From contig MNRO01000022.1 of NCBI GenBank assembly GCA_001915995.1, positions 62,001-126,000 on the forward strand: a stretch of DNA of 64,000 nucleotides. Direction: 5' to 3'. Positions 33,760 through 42,344 of this stretch are shown here, in pieces. The stretch is from Clostridium sp. 26_21 (GTDB taxonomy: Bacteria; Bacillota; Clostridia; TANB77; CAG-508). The notes beneath the pieces are model-generated. The model did no database searches. It worked only from the letters and a program-made list of their open reading frames with translations, and was not told where the DNA came from. How positions within the stretch are numbered: position 1 is the first letter of the stretch; every line of letters starts with the position of its first letter. The position numbers and the translations under genes were made by a program.

Positions 33760-35403
33760 ATGGAAGAAAACGAAAAGAAAAAAATAATAGTAAAAGCAAA
33801 AGCAAATACAACAATTTCAGAAATAGCAAAAAAACAAATAGAAACAAGTGAATATCCAATAGTCGGAGCAATATTTAATAATGAATATAAAAATTTAGAT
33901 GATGAATTACAAGAAGATGGAACATTAGAACTAATTAGTATAAATTCAAAAGAAGGAATGAAAATATATAGAAGAACACTTACATATATAATGGGAATGG
34001 CATTTTGGAAGTTATATCCAGAAGCACATGTTGTTGTAAATTATCAATTAACAAATGCAATGTTTTGTAATTTAGAAAATATGAAAGTAACAGATGAAAT
34101 GTTACAAAATGTTCAAGAAGAAATGAAGAAAATAATTGAAAAAGATTTAAAAATAAGAAAAAGAATAATGACAAGAGAAGAAGCGGGAAAATTCTATGAA
34201 AAAAATAATACTGGAAAAGGTAGACTTCAATATGATTTAGTAACAAATGATAAAATTATTATGTCATATTGTGAAGATTATTTTAATCATTTTTATGAAA
34301 TAATAGCAACACATACAGGAGTAACGAAAATATTTGAATTAAAAAAATATTATGATGGATTTTTATTAAGATATCCAAGTTCCCAAGATATTAATGTATT
34401 ACCAGAATATAAAGATACGAAAAAATTATCTTGGGCATTACATGAATATGAAACAATATACAAAGTTTTAAATGTAGGGACAGTATATAGATTAAATAAA
34501 AGAGTAAAAGAAGGTTCAATAAAAGAATTAATATTATTATCAGAAGCATTACATGAAAAGAAAATAGCACAAATTGCAGATAAAATAGCACAAAAAAAAG
34601 GCGTTAAAATGATATTAATAGCAGGGCCATCATCATCAGGAAAGACAACATTTGCTCAAAGATTAGGATTACAATTAAGAATAAATGGCATAAAGCCTGT
34701 AACAATATCAGTAGATAATTATTTTGTTGAAAGAGATCAAACACCAAGAAATGAAAAAGGTGAATATGATTTCGAAAATATAAATGCAATAGATATTGAT
34801 TTATTTAATGATCAACTATTAAAATTATTAAATGGTGAAGAAGTAGAATTACCAGAATTTGATTTTAAAGTTGGAACAAAAAGATATAATGGAAATAAAG
34901 TTAAAATGGCAGAAGATGAAGTATTAGTTATAGAAGGAATTCATTGTTTAAATGATAAATTAACAGAAAAAATACCACAAGAACAGAAATATAAAATTTA
35001 TATAAGTGCATTAACAGTATTAAATATGGATTCATTTAATAGAATTTCTACAACAGATACAAGATTAGTAAGAAGAATTGTAAGAGATAATCAATTTAGA
35101 GGCTATACAGCTCAAAATACAATTGCTACATGGGATAATGTAAATAAAGGTGAAGAAAAAAATATATTCCCATTCCAAGAAGAAGCTGACAGTATATTTA
35201 ATACATCATTAATATATGAATTAGGTGTATTAAGAAATGAAGCAATTCCATTATTAGAAAAAATAACAAAAGATGAAAAAGAATATGCAGAAGCACAAAG
35301 ATTAATTGAAATATTAAGATATTTTGAACCAATTTCAAAAGATATAGTTCCATCACATTCATTATTAAAAGAATTTTTAGGTGGTGGAGATTTTAAAGGA
35401 TAA
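33760..35403 (+). CDS. TGS-domain nucleoside (uridine) kinase-like protein
   Basis: From ATG 33760 (GAAAGGA about 11 bases upstream; the GTG at 33751 is too close) the protein has a TGS-like N-terminus (KIIVKAKANTTISEIAKK), a ThrRS second-additional-domain-like part (around 70-220), then a P-loop kinase domain of the uridine kinase/phosphoribulokinase fold: IAGPSSSGKTTFAQRLG, ISVDNYFVERDQTP and LVIEGIHCLND. This three-part protein is conserved in Clostridia and often annotated as nucleoside kinase; its substrate is not settled as far as I know. It follows dnaE after 81 bases. Confidence 0.85.
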   Translation: MEENEKKKIIVKAKANTTISEIAKKQIETSEYPIVGAIFNNEYKNLDDELQEDGTLELISINSKEGMKIYRRTLTYIMGMAFWKLYPEAHVVVNYQLTNAMFCNLENMKVTDEMLQNVQEEMKKIIEKDLKIRKRIMTREEAGKFYEKNNTGKGRLQYDLVTNDKIIMSYCEDYFNHFYEIIATHTGVTKIFELKKYYDGFLLRYPSSQDINVLPEYKDTKKLSWALHEYETIYKVLNVGTVYRLNKRVKEGSIKELILLSEALHEKKIAQIADKIAQKKGVKMILIAGPSSSGKTTFAQRLGLQLRINGIKPVTISVDNYFVERDQTPRNEKGEYDFENINAIDIDLFNDQLLKLLNGEEVELPEFDFKVGTKRYNGNKVKMAEDEVLVIEGIHCLNDKLTEKIPQEQKYKIYISALTVLNMDSFNRISTTDTRLVRRIVRDNQFRGYTAQNTIATWDNVNKGEEKNIFPFQEEADSIFNTSLIYELGVLRNEAIPLLEKITKDEKEYAEAQRLIEILRYFEPISKDIVPSHSLLKEFLGGGDFKG

Positions 35404-35429
35404 AATATATCATATAAAGAGGAAGTAAA

Positions 35430-35741
35430 ATGCAATCAAGTAAATTTACCAAAATAGATGAAGAATTTGTATGTGAAAACTGTGGCAGAGTGGTTCCAAA
35501 ATTGGGATATACATGTAGGAACCACTGTCCATATTGTTTATATTCAAAACATTTGGATATAAATCCGGGAGATAGAGCAGAAACATGTCATGGAATTTTA
35601 GAACCTATTGGATTAGAAATAAGTCCCAAAAAAGGATATGTTATAATATTTAAGTGTAAAAAATGTGGTGCTATTAGAAAAAATAAAGCAGCAGAAGATG
35701 ATAATATGGATAAAATAATAGAATTAAGTAGTAAACACTAA
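35430..35741 (+). CDS. RNHCP domain protein
   Basis: The 103-residue protein has two zinc-ribbon-like Cys pairs (FVCENCGR; FKCKKCGA) and between them the family signature RNHCPYCLYSKHLD, with PGDRAETCHG. The RNHCP family occurs in bacteria in ribosomal or rpm-type contexts, with no known function. It begins 26 bases after the kinase gene, so it is likely co-transcribed, and precedes rpmB. AGAGGAAG is the ribosome site. Confidence 0.85.
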   Translation: MQSSKFTKIDEEFVCENCGRVVPKLGYTCRNHCPYCLYSKHLDINPGDRAETCHGILEPIGLEISPKKGYVIIFKCKKCGAIRKNKAAEDDNMDKIIELSSKH

Positions 35742-35830
35742 AAGTTGAAAGTGTGTGAAAAGAATGAATTTAAGCTTTTTATAAAAATATAATAAAATGT
35801 ATGAAATAAAAAAATTAGATTTTTTGTTGG

Positions 35831-35882
35831 AAACACTTGTATTTTTTGAAAATATGTGTTAAACTTAATCGTAGTCGATTTT
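35831..35882 (+). promoter_or_regulatory. Two small hairpins upstream of rpmB
   Basis: AACAC...TATTTT / AAAATA...GTGTT (35831-35860) and AATCG / CGATT (35868-35881) lie in the 170-base gap before rpmB. They may be leader structure; neither has a T run. No good promoter could be fixed. Confidence 0.3.
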
Positions 35883-35913
35883 AAAAAAGAAAAATTAGGA
35901 GGTGCTATTTATT

Positions 35914-36114
35914 ATGGCAAAATGTGAAATTTGTGAAAAGACAGCTATTCATGGAAATAAATTAAGCATAACTCGTTCTCATATAAGTAAAAGAGCTCCA
36001 CGTACATGGAAGCCAAACTTAAGAACAGTTAAAGCTGAAGTAGATGGAGAAATAAAAAGAATTCATGTATGTGCAAAATGTTTAAAAAACGGAAAAGTTA
36101 AAAGAGCACAATAA
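35914..36114 (+). CDS. rpmB: 50S ribosomal protein L28, zinc-binding type
   Basis: Start ATG 35914, 12 bases after AGGAGG, gives MAKCEICEKTAIHGNKLS; the upstream TTG is inside the spacer. SHISKRAPRTWKPNLR is the L28 core, and HVCAKCLKNGK supplies the second Cys pair of a zinc site (C+ form). 66 residues, normal length. It stands alone, with a terminator after it. Confidence 0.96.
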   Translation: MAKCEICEKTAIHGNKLSITRSHISKRAPRTWKPNLRTVKAEVDGEIKRIHVCAKCLKNGKVKRAQ

Positions 36115-36118
36115 AATA

Positions 36119-36143
36119 AAACGCTTTGAAGGGCGTTTTTTTA
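36119..36143 (+). terminator. Terminator of rpmB
   Basis: AAAACGC / GCGTTTT stem with loop TTTGAAGG, then TTT. Confidence 0.75.
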
Positions 36144-36237
36144 TTATGTAAGAAAAGATGGAAAAATAATTAAATATTAGTAAAATTTTATTATAGTCAA
36201 AAATTAATGTTGAATGAAAATGAAAGGACATATAAAA

Positions 36238-36744
36238 ATGAAATTAAATATTGTTATGGTAGAACCAGAAATACCACAAAATACTGGAAATATAGCAAGA
36301 ACATGTGCAATAACAGGCGCAAAACTACATTTAGTATATCCATTAGGATTTAGTATAGATGATAAATATTTAAAAAGAGCAGGTTTAGATTATTGGGATA
36401 AATTAGAGATAGAAAAACATGATAGTTTAGAAAAATTTTTGGAAAAATATAAACCAGAAGAACACAATATGTTTATGGCAACAACTAAAGCAGAGCATTG
36501 CTATACAGATATAGATTATAGTAAATTTAAAGATGAAGAAATATTTGTTTTGTTTGGAAAAGAAACAAAAGGATTACCAGAGGATTTATTACAAAAATAT
36601 ATTGATAAAACAATAAGAATTCCAATGAGGCCAGTATTAAGATCATTGAATTTATCTAATTCAGTATGTATTATAGCATATGAAATATTAAGACAAAATA
36701 ATTTTGAAGGTTTACAAGGTGTTAGTACATATTTTGAGGAATAA
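36238..36744 (+). CDS. trmL: tRNA (cytidine/uridine(34)-2'-O)-methyltransferase
   Basis: A SPOUT methyltransferase that 2'-O-methylates the wobble base of certain leucine tRNAs. Start at ATG 36238 (AAGGA nine bases upstream) gives MKLNIVMVEPEIPQNTGNIA; the ATG at 36214 lacks a ribosome site. The trefoil-knot motifs FVLFGKETKGLPEDLL and RSLNLSNSVCIIAYEILRQ are present, with the AGLDYWDKLEI segment typical of TrmL. About 168 residues, usual length. Single gene before the ribosomal cluster. Confidence 0.92.
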   Translation: MKLNIVMVEPEIPQNTGNIARTCAITGAKLHLVYPLGFSIDDKYLKRAGLDYWDKLEIEKHDSLEKFLEKYKPEEHNMFMATTKAEHCYTDIDYSKFKDEEIFVLFGKETKGLPEDLLQKYIDKTIRIPMRPVLRSLNLSNSVCIIAYEILRQNNFEGLQGVSTYFEE

Positions 36745-36778
36745 AATTTTATAATAATAAAAAAGTTAAAAAAATGTA

Positions 36779-36807
36779 TTGACAATTACCATAGTTTGCT
36801 ATATAAT
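36779..36807 (+). promoter_or_regulatory. Consensus promoter of the S10-spc ribosomal cluster
   Basis: TTGACA (36779-36784), 17-base spacer, TATAAT (36802-36807): a perfect match about 310 bases before rpsJ. Confidence 0.9.
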
Positions 36808-36813
36808 AATAAA

Positions 36814-37119
36814 GCATAAATTTTAGCGTTGATGTCGAATGTGGCTACACAAAGATGTAGGGAACTTCGACGGAGTATGTCTTAGCTAGACTAAGGCGGT
36901 AAGTTTCAAAATATTATAAACGAACTAAAGATAATTACTATAAATTAATATAGTAATTATAATCATGTTTGTTAGTAGTACAGATTAAGCACTTATCATC
37001 CCTAAAACATATATGCATGTGAGGGATTTTATAATGGGAAAATTCAAAACACCAGGGTGCGTTATAACTTGCCAGCGCGTAATTTAAAAATATATTTTAT
37101 TTAAGGAGGGAAAATTACA
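36814..37119 (+). promoter_or_regulatory. Long structured leader of the S10 cluster
   Basis: About 300 untranslated bases with several hairpins: GTCGAA / TTCGAC enclosing CTACA / TGTAG (36834-36871), CTTAG / CTAAG (36881-36895), ATAATTACTAT / ATAGTAATTAT (36931-36960), and ATCCCT...ACAT / ATGT.AGGGAT (36998-37027) followed by TTTTATAAT, which resembles an attenuator. In enterobacteria L4 controls this operon through its leader; here that is only an analogy. Confidence 0.55.
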
Positions 37120-37443
37120 ATGGCAAAAACAAATGTAGCAAGTGAAAAAATCAGAATAAGATTAAAAGCTTATGACCATGTAGTTTTAGAACAGTCTGCT
37201 GAAAAAATAGTAGATACTGCTAAGAAAACAGGAGCAAAAGTATCAGGTCCTATTCCACTACCAACAGAGAAAGAAATCGTAACAATTTTACGTTCACCAC
37301 ACAAACACAAAGATTCAAGAGAACAATTTGAAATGAGAACACATAAAAGAGTTATAGACATTCTTTACCCAACACAAAAAACAATGGATAGTTTAATGAA
37401 ACTAGAACTACCAGCAGGTGTTGATATCGAAATCAAAAACTAG
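37120..37443 (+). CDS. rpsJ: 30S ribosomal protein S10
   Basis: The 107-residue protein has IRIRLKAYDHVVLEQSAEK at the start, GPIPLPTEKEIVTILRSPH in the loop that reaches into the small-subunit head, and REQFEMRTHKRVIDI near the end, all S10 signatures (also NusE in antitermination). First gene of the cluster, after TAAGGAGGG. The next spacer (37444-37504) contains a small GCTGG / TCAGC-type hairpin before the rplC ribosome site. Confidence 0.97.
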   Translation: MAKTNVASEKIRIRLKAYDHVVLEQSAEKIVDTAKKTGAKVSGPIPLPTEKEIVTILRSPHKHKDSREQFEMRTHKRVIDILYPTQKTMDSLMKLELPAGVDIEIKN

Positions 37444-37504
37444 TTTCAAAAATAAATCAAACCAAGCTGGTATAAATATCAGCCAATAGTAGGAGGAAAT
37501 TTAA

Positions 37505-38137
37505 ATGAAAAAAGCATTAATAGGAAAAAAAGTTGGAATGACACAAATATTTGACGAAAATGGAACAGTTATTCCAGTAACAGTAATTGAAGCAGGTCCA
37601 TGTGTAGTTGCTCAAGTAAAAACTATCGAAAATGATGGATATGAAGCAGTACAATTAGGATTTGGAGAAGTTAAAGAAAACAAATTAAACAAACCAGTTA
37701 AAGGACATTTTGCAAAAGCAAATGTTACAGCAAAAAAACATTTAAGAGAATTCAGACTAGATTCAATAGAAGGAATCAAAGTTGGAGATGAATTAAAAGC
37801 AGATGTATTTGTAGCTGGAGATAAAATAGATGTTCAAGGTACATCAAAAGGAAAAGGATTCCAAGGTGTAATAAAAAGACATGGACAATCAAGAGGACCA
37901 ATGGGACATGGTTCAATGTATCATAGAAGACCAGGTTCAATGGGACCAACATCAACACCAGGTAGAGTATTTAAAGGTAAAAAATTACCAGGACATATGG
38001 GACATGTTACAGTAACAATACAAAACTTAGATGTTGTTAAAGTAGATATGGATAAAAATGTAATATTAGTAAAAGGTAGTGTACCAGGAGCTAAAGGTGC
38101 TATCTTAAAAATAAAATCAGCCGTTAAGGCACAATAA
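37505..38137 (+). CDS. rplC: 50S ribosomal protein L3
   Basis: MKKALIGKKVGMTQIFDENG is the L3 start. The glycine/proline/histidine-rich extension that runs to the peptidyl transferase centre (GTSKGKGFQGVIKRHG, GPMGHGSMYHRRPGSMG) is complete. 210 residues, normal. L3 is an early assembly protein of the large subunit. GGAGG precedes the ATG. Confidence 0.97.
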   Translation: MKKALIGKKVGMTQIFDENGTVIPVTVIEAGPCVVAQVKTIENDGYEAVQLGFGEVKENKLNKPVKGHFAKANVTAKKHLREFRLDSIEGIKVGDELKADVFVAGDKIDVQGTSKGKGFQGVIKRHGQSRGPMGHGSMYHRRPGSMGPTSTPGRVFKGKKLPGHMGHVTVTIQNLDVVKVDMDKNVILVKGSVPGAKGAILKIKSAVKAQ

Positions 38138-38160
38138 TTTAGTAAAGGAGGAAAGACGAA

Positions 38161-38784
38161 ATGCCAAAAGTAGATGTATATAACATGCAAGGTAAAAAAG
38201 TTAGTGATGTAGAATTAAGTGAAGCAGTATTTGGAATTGAACCAAACGAAAATATTGTTCACAGCGCATTAGTAAACTACTTAGCTAATCAAAGACAAGG
38301 TACACAAAGTACTAAAACAAGAGCAGAAGTTAGTGGTGGTGGAAGAAAACCATGGAGACAAAAAGGAACAGGTAGAGCAAGACAAGGTAGTATACGTGCA
38401 CCACAATGGATTAAAGGTGGTATTGCATTAGGACCAAAACCACGTTCATATTCTTATAGAATAAATAAGAAAGAAAAACAATTAGCAATTAGATCATTAT
38501 TAAGTGCAAAAGTATTAGATAATGAATTAACAGTTGTTGATAAATTAGAAGTTGAAGAAGCTAAAACAAAAGTTATGGCTAAAGCTTTAACAGATTTAAA
38601 AGTTGAAGGAAAAGCATTAATAATCTTAGCAGATAGAAATGATAATGTTTTACGTTCAAGTAGAAATATAGAAGGTGTTAAAACAATTGAATTAAACACA
38701 ATAAATGTATTTGATTTATTAAATTGCAATAAATTAGTTTTACCACTAGATACAGTTAAAAAATTAGAGGAGGTGTATGCATAA
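38161..38784 (+). CDS. rplD: 50S ribosomal protein L4
   Basis: The 207-residue protein has MPKVDVYNMQGKKV, the exit-tunnel loop with KTRAEVSGGGRKPWRQKGTG and ARQGSIRAPQW, and the C-terminal LEVEEAKTKVM and LNTINVFDLLNC part. In E. coli, L4 also represses its own operon through the S10 leader. The stop overlaps the ATG of rplW by one base (TAATG), and AGAGGAGG inside its end serves rplW. Confidence 0.97.
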   Translation: MPKVDVYNMQGKKVSDVELSEAVFGIEPNENIVHSALVNYLANQRQGTQSTKTRAEVSGGGRKPWRQKGTGRARQGSIRAPQWIKGGIALGPKPRSYSYRINKKEKQLAIRSLLSAKVLDNELTVVDKLEVEEAKTKVMAKALTDLKVEGKALIILADRNDNVLRSSRNIEGVKTIELNTINVFDLLNCNKLVLPLDTVKKLEEVYA

Positions 38785-39131
38785 TGTTACCAGAAGAAAT
38801 TATAGTAAGACCAGTAGTAACAGAAAAAAGTAATGATGAATTACAATTAGGAAAATACACTTTCGAAGTTAACAAAAAAGCTACAAAAGTTCAAATAGCT
38901 AAGGCTGTTGAAAAACTTTTCGAAGTTAAAGTATTAAATGTTAACACAATGATAGTTAAAGGAAAAACAAAAAGAGTTAGATACCAAGAAGGTAAAACTC
39001 CAGATTGGAAAAAAGCTATTGTTACAATAGACACAAATCCATCTGACAAAACATACCTAGGAAAAGGTGGAAAATCAGTTAAAGTTTCTAAGAAATACAA
39101 AGATTCAATCGATGAATTCATGGGAGCTTAA
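38784..39131 (+). CDS. rplW: 50S ribosomal protein L23
   Basis: 115 residues, with PEEIIVRPVVTEKSNDEL at the start, KYTFEVNKKATKVQIAKAVE, and the loop GKTKRVRYQEGKTPDWKKA. L23 sits at the tunnel exit and docks SRP and trigger factor. The C-terminus is slightly longer than usual (KVSKKYKDSIDEFMGA). Its last codons carry GGGAG, the ribosome site of the extra ORF that follows after two bases. Confidence 0.96.
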   Translation: MLPEEIIVRPVVTEKSNDELQLGKYTFEVNKKATKVQIAKAVEKLFEVKVLNVNTMIVKGKTKRVRYQEGKTPDWKKAIVTIDTNPSDKTYLGKGGKSVKVSKKYKDSIDEFMGA

Positions 39132-39133
39132 TT

Positions 39134-39376
39134 ATGAAAGAAAAATTTGTTAGAGATAGAAGAACAGTAACTCCAGAAGAATTCAGAAAAACTATCGCAA
39201 AAATAGCTGAAGGAAGAGGAGAACCTTGTAGGGCTGAAAAAGCTTTTGAGGATTATAAAAAGATGGCTATCCCTATAAATCCAATGCTTCCAACAGAATA
39301 TAGTAGAGAAAAAAGAGAAGAGCTAAAAGCTTTTGAAAAAAGAATATTAGAATCTGAAGAAGATATCGAGAAATAA
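39134..39376 (+). CDS. Extra 80-residue ORF between rplW and rplB, function unknown
   Basis: Not recognised. It encodes a strongly charged, likely helical protein beginning MKEKFVRDRRTVTPEEFRKT and ending RILESEEDIEK, with one Cys and a Pro-rich middle (MAIPINPMLPTEY). rplW and rplB are normally adjacent. Signs that it is real: ATG two bases after the rplW stop, GGGAG (39122-39126) at good distance, codon use like its neighbours, an open frame inside a tightly packed operon. A 132-base spacer with a hairpin (GCGG / CCGC inside ATATCT / AGATAT) separates it from rplB. Confidence 0.65.
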   Translation: MKEKFVRDRRTVTPEEFRKTIAKIAEGRGEPCRAEKAFEDYKKMAIPINPMLPTEYSREKREELKAFEKRILESEEDIEK

Positions 39377-39508
39377 CTCGGATAATAAAAAATATCTGTG
39401 GCGGGCAGGAAAAATCCGCAAATAAAAAGATATAGTAGAGCTTTTGATAAAAACAAATATTACAAGTAAGATTTGGAATTTAGCAGAAGCGAGAAAGGAA
39501 GACAAAAA

Positions 39509-40336
39509 ATGGGAATGAAACATTTCAAAGCCTATACACCTTCAAGAAGAAATATGGCTGTATCTACATATGAAGAAGTAACAAAAACTTCTCCTGAAAA
39601 ATCTTTATTAGAAAAGAAAAGAAAAAATGCAGGAAGAAACTCATATGGTAGAATAACAGTAAGACATCAAGGTGGAGGAAACAGACAAAAATATAGAAAA
39701 ATTGATTTTAAAAGATTAAAAGATGATATGGAAGCAACAGTAGTTGGAATCGAATATGATCCAAACAGAAGTGCAAACATAGCATTAGTAAAATATGAAG
39801 ATGGAACATTAAGTTACATCATAGCACCACAAGGATTAACAGATGGTGATAAAGTAGTATCAGGAGAAAATGTTGATATTAAAGCAGGAAACTGTTTACC
39901 AATAGCAAACATTCCAGTTGGTACATTAATTCACAATATCGAATTAAATCCAGGTCAAGGTGGAAAATTAGTAAGAGTTGCTGGACAAAGTGCTCAATTA
40001 ATGGCTAAAGAAGGAAAATATGCACATGTAAGATTACCTTCAGGAGAAATGAGATTAATATTAGCTAAATGTAGAGCAACAATCGGAGTTGTAGGAAATG
40101 CAGATCATGAAAACGTTAAATTAGGAAAAGCAGGAAAGACAAGACATTTAGGAATAAGACCATCTGTAAGAGGATCTGTAATGAACCCAGTAGATCACCC
40201 ACATGGTGGTGGTGAAGGTAGAGCTCCAGTTGGACATTCAGGACCAATGACACCTTGGGGTAAACCAGCATTAGGATATAAGACAAGAAATAAGAAAAAT
40301 AGAACAAACAAATTTATCGTAAAGAGAAGAAAATAG
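39509..40336 (+). CDS. rplB: 50S ribosomal protein L2
   Basis: Start at ATG 39509 (GAAAGGA upstream) gives MGMKHFKAYTPSRRNM; the upstream TTG at 39473 would add a spurious leader. Signatures: GRITVRHQGGGNRQKYR, GTLIHNIELNPGQGG, and MNPVDHPHGGGEGRAP with the conserved histidine near the peptidyl transferase centre. About 275 residues, normal length. Ends 17 bases before rpsS. Confidence 0.97.
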   Translation: MGMKHFKAYTPSRRNMAVSTYEEVTKTSPEKSLLEKKRKNAGRNSYGRITVRHQGGGNRQKYRKIDFKRLKDDMEATVVGIEYDPNRSANIALVKYEDGTLSYIIAPQGLTDGDKVVSGENVDIKAGNCLPIANIPVGTLIHNIELNPGQGGKLVRVAGQSAQLMAKEGKYAHVRLPSGEMRLILAKCRATIGVVGNADHENVKLGKAGKTRHLGIRPSVRGSVMNPVDHPHGGGEGRAPVGHSGPMTPWGKPALGYKTRNKKNRTNKFIVKRRK

Positions 40337-40353
40337 AATAGGAGGAAAATCAT

Positions 40354-40623
40354 ATGTCAAGAAATAAAATGCCTTTCGTTGCTCCAGAATTATTAAAAAG
40401 AGTTGAAGCAATGAACGAAAGTGGAAACAAAGAAGTAATCAAGACATGGTCAAGAGCTTCAACAATATATCCACAAATGGTTGGACACACAATCGCTGTT
40501 CATGATGGTAGAAAACATGTACCAGTTTATATAACAGAAGAAATGATAGGTCATAAATTAGGTGAATTTGCTCCTACAAGAACATTTAAAGGTCATGCAG
40601 GAGAAAAAGCAACTACAAAATAA
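40354..40623 (+). CDS. rpsS: 30S ribosomal protein S19
   Basis: 89 residues, with the S19 core: KTWSRASTIYPQMVGHTIAV, HDGRKHVPVYITEEMIGHKL and GEFAPTRTFKGH. It forms the head of the 30S subunit with S13. AGGAGG lies before the ATG. Position between rplB and rplV is canonical. Confidence 0.97.
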   Translation: MSRNKMPFVAPELLKRVEAMNESGNKEVIKTWSRASTIYPQMVGHTIAVHDGRKHVPVYITEEMIGHKLGEFAPTRTFKGHAGEKATTK

Positions 40624-40647
40624 ATATAAATTAAGGAGGGAATTGTA

Positions 40648-41001
40648 GTGGAAGAAACAGCAGTATTAGAAGCTAAAGCAACTTTAAAATATGCACGTAT
40701 TTCAGCTAGAAAAGTTAAAATAGTTGCAGATTTAATAAGAGGAAAAAATGTTGATGAAGCTTTAGCAATTGTAAAATTTACACCAAAAGCATCATCAGAA
40801 GTAATTGAAAAATTATTAAAATCAGCTATTGCAAATGCTGAAAACAATCATGGAATGAAACATGAAAAATTATATGTTGCTGAAATATTTGCAAACCAAG
40901 GTCCAACATTAAAGAGAATAAGACCAGCTGCAAAAGGATCAGCAGTTAGAATTAGAAAAAGAACAAGTCATATAACTATCGTAGTTAGAGAAGCAGAATA
41001 G
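40648..41001 (+). CDS. rplV: 50S ribosomal protein L22
   Basis: GTG start after AAGGAGGG. 117 residues: AKATLKYARISARKVKIVAD, then AIANAENNHGMKHEKLYV and the tunnel beta-hairpin (GPTLKRIRPAAKGSAVRIRK). L22 lines the exit tunnel, where macrolides bind. Normal length and position. Confidence 0.96.
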   Translation: MEETAVLEAKATLKYARISARKVKIVADLIRGKNVDEALAIVKFTPKASSEVIEKLLKSAIANAENNHGMKHEKLYVAEIFANQGPTLKRIRPAAKGSAVRIRKRTSHITIVVREAE

Positions 41002-41020
41002 GAAAGGAGGATTCTAGAAA

Positions 41021-41677
41021 ATGGGACAAAAAGTACATCCAACAGGTGTTAGAGTTGGAATCATAAAAGATTGGAATGCTAAATGGTATGCAGATTCTAA
41101 GAATTTTGCAGATTACTTAGTAGAAGATCAAAAAATTCGTAAATTTTTAAAGAAAAAATTATATACAGCTGGAATTTCAAAAATTGAAATTGAAAGAACA
41201 GCAAAATTTGTTAAAGTTAATGTTTATGCAGCTAAACCAGGAATTATAATCGGAAAAGGTGGAGCTGGAGCAGAAAGCTTAAAAGCAGATGTAACAAAAT
41301 TAATCGGTAAAGATGTAAATATCAATATAGTTGAGGTAAAAGCAATATCAACAGATGCACAATTAGTTGCAGAAGATATAGCTAGCCAACTAGAAAGAAG
41401 AATTTCATTCAGAAAAGCCATGAAACAATGTATGCAAAAAGCTATGAAATCAGGAGCTTTAGGTATCAAAACAGCTGTATCTGGAAGATTAGGTGGAGCT
41501 GATATGGCAAGAACTGAATTCTATAAAGAGGGAACAGTTCCTCTACAAACTTTAAGAGCTGATATTGACTATGGATTTGCTGAAGCAGATACAACATACG
41601 GAAAAATCGGTGTTAAAGTATGGATTTATAAAGGTGAAGTTCTTCCAACTAAAAAAGTGGAAGGAGGAGACAAATAA
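41021..41677 (+). CDS. rpsC: 30S ribosomal protein S3
   Basis: 218 residues: MGQKVHPTGVRVGIIKDWNA, the KH domain with KPGIIIGKGGAG, and the C-terminal AVSGRLGGADMARTEF and DYGFAEADTTYGKIGVKVWI. S3 forms the mRNA entry site. The stop TAA overlaps the ATG of rplP (TAATG), with GGAAGGAGG inside the end of rpsC. Confidence 0.97.
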   Translation: MGQKVHPTGVRVGIIKDWNAKWYADSKNFADYLVEDQKIRKFLKKKLYTAGISKIEIERTAKFVKVNVYAAKPGIIIGKGGAGAESLKADVTKLIGKDVNINIVEVKAISTDAQLVAEDIASQLERRISFRKAMKQCMQKAMKSGALGIKTAVSGRLGGADMARTEFYKEGTVPLQTLRADIDYGFAEADTTYGKIGVKVWIYKGEVLPTKKVEGGDK

Positions 41678-42123
41678 TGCCATTAATGCCAAAAAAATCT
41701 AAATTTAGAAAAATGCAAAAAGGTAGAAATAGAGGAAAAGCAACAAGAGGAAATAAAGTTACAGACGGAGAATACGGATTACAAGCAGTTGAAGCTGGAT
41801 TAATTAAGGGAAACCAAATTGAAGCAGCTCGTATTGCTATGACACGTTATACAAAAAGAGGTGGAAAAGTTTGGATTAAAATATTTCCAGACAAGCCAAT
41901 AACACAAAAACCAGCTGGAACTCGTGGTGGTAAAGGTAAAGGTAATGTTGAATATTGGGTAGCTGTTGTAAAACCAGGAAGAGTTATGTTCGAAATGGCA
42001 GGAATTCCTGAAGAAACAGCTAGAGAAGCCTTGAGATTAGCTATGAACAAATTACCAATCAAATGTAAGTTCGTAGTAAAAGAAACTGAGAACAAGGTGG
42101 GTGATAGTGATGAAGATAAGTAA
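41677..42123 (+). CDS. rplP: 50S ribosomal protein L16
   Basis: 148 residues: MPLMPKKSKFRKMQKGRNRG, VWIKIFPDKPITQKPAGTRG, and RVMFEMAGIPEETAREALRL. L16 helps position tRNA near the peptidyl transferase centre. An acidic tail (VGDSDEDK) overlaps the start of rpmC by 14 bases, so rpmC is translated from inside this gene. Confidence 0.96.
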   Translation: MPLMPKKSKFRKMQKGRNRGKATRGNKVTDGEYGLQAVEAGLIKGNQIEAARIAMTRYTKRGGKVWIKIFPDKPITQKPAGTRGGKGKGNVEYWVAVVKPGRVMFEMAGIPEETAREALRLAMNKLPIKCKFVVKETENKVGDSDEDK

Positions 42124-42313
42124 GATTAGAGAAATGTCTTCACCAGAATTAGAAAAAGAATTAGGTGAACTAAAATCAGAATTATTCAAATTAAAATTTA
42201 GTTTAGCTACACATGGATTAGATAACCCAATGAAAATCAAAGAGGTTAAAAAAGATATAGCTAAAATAAATACAGTATTAACAGAAAGAAAAATAGCAGA
42301 AGCTAAAGCATAA
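42110..42313 (+). CDS. rpmC: 50S ribosomal protein L29
   Basis: ATG 42110 with AGGTGG nine bases upstream gives MKISKIREMSSPELEKELGE; the earlier GTG at 42101 overlaps that site. FKLKFSLATHGLDNPMKIKE and KDIAKINTVLTERK complete the two-helix L29 fold. 67 residues. The start lies inside the end of rplP. Confidence 0.95.
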   Translation: MKISKIREMSSPELEKELGELKSELFKLKFSLATHGLDNPMKIKEVKKDIAKINTVLTERKIAEAKA

Positions 42314-42344
42314 GTAAAATAGAAAGATAGGAGGAAAATGACCT

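Noticed and set aside
36834..36840. TGTCGAA in the S10 leader as a Spo0A box
   Set aside because: It forms one arm of a hairpin downstream of the transcription start, and the seven-base core is expected several times by chance in 64 kb.
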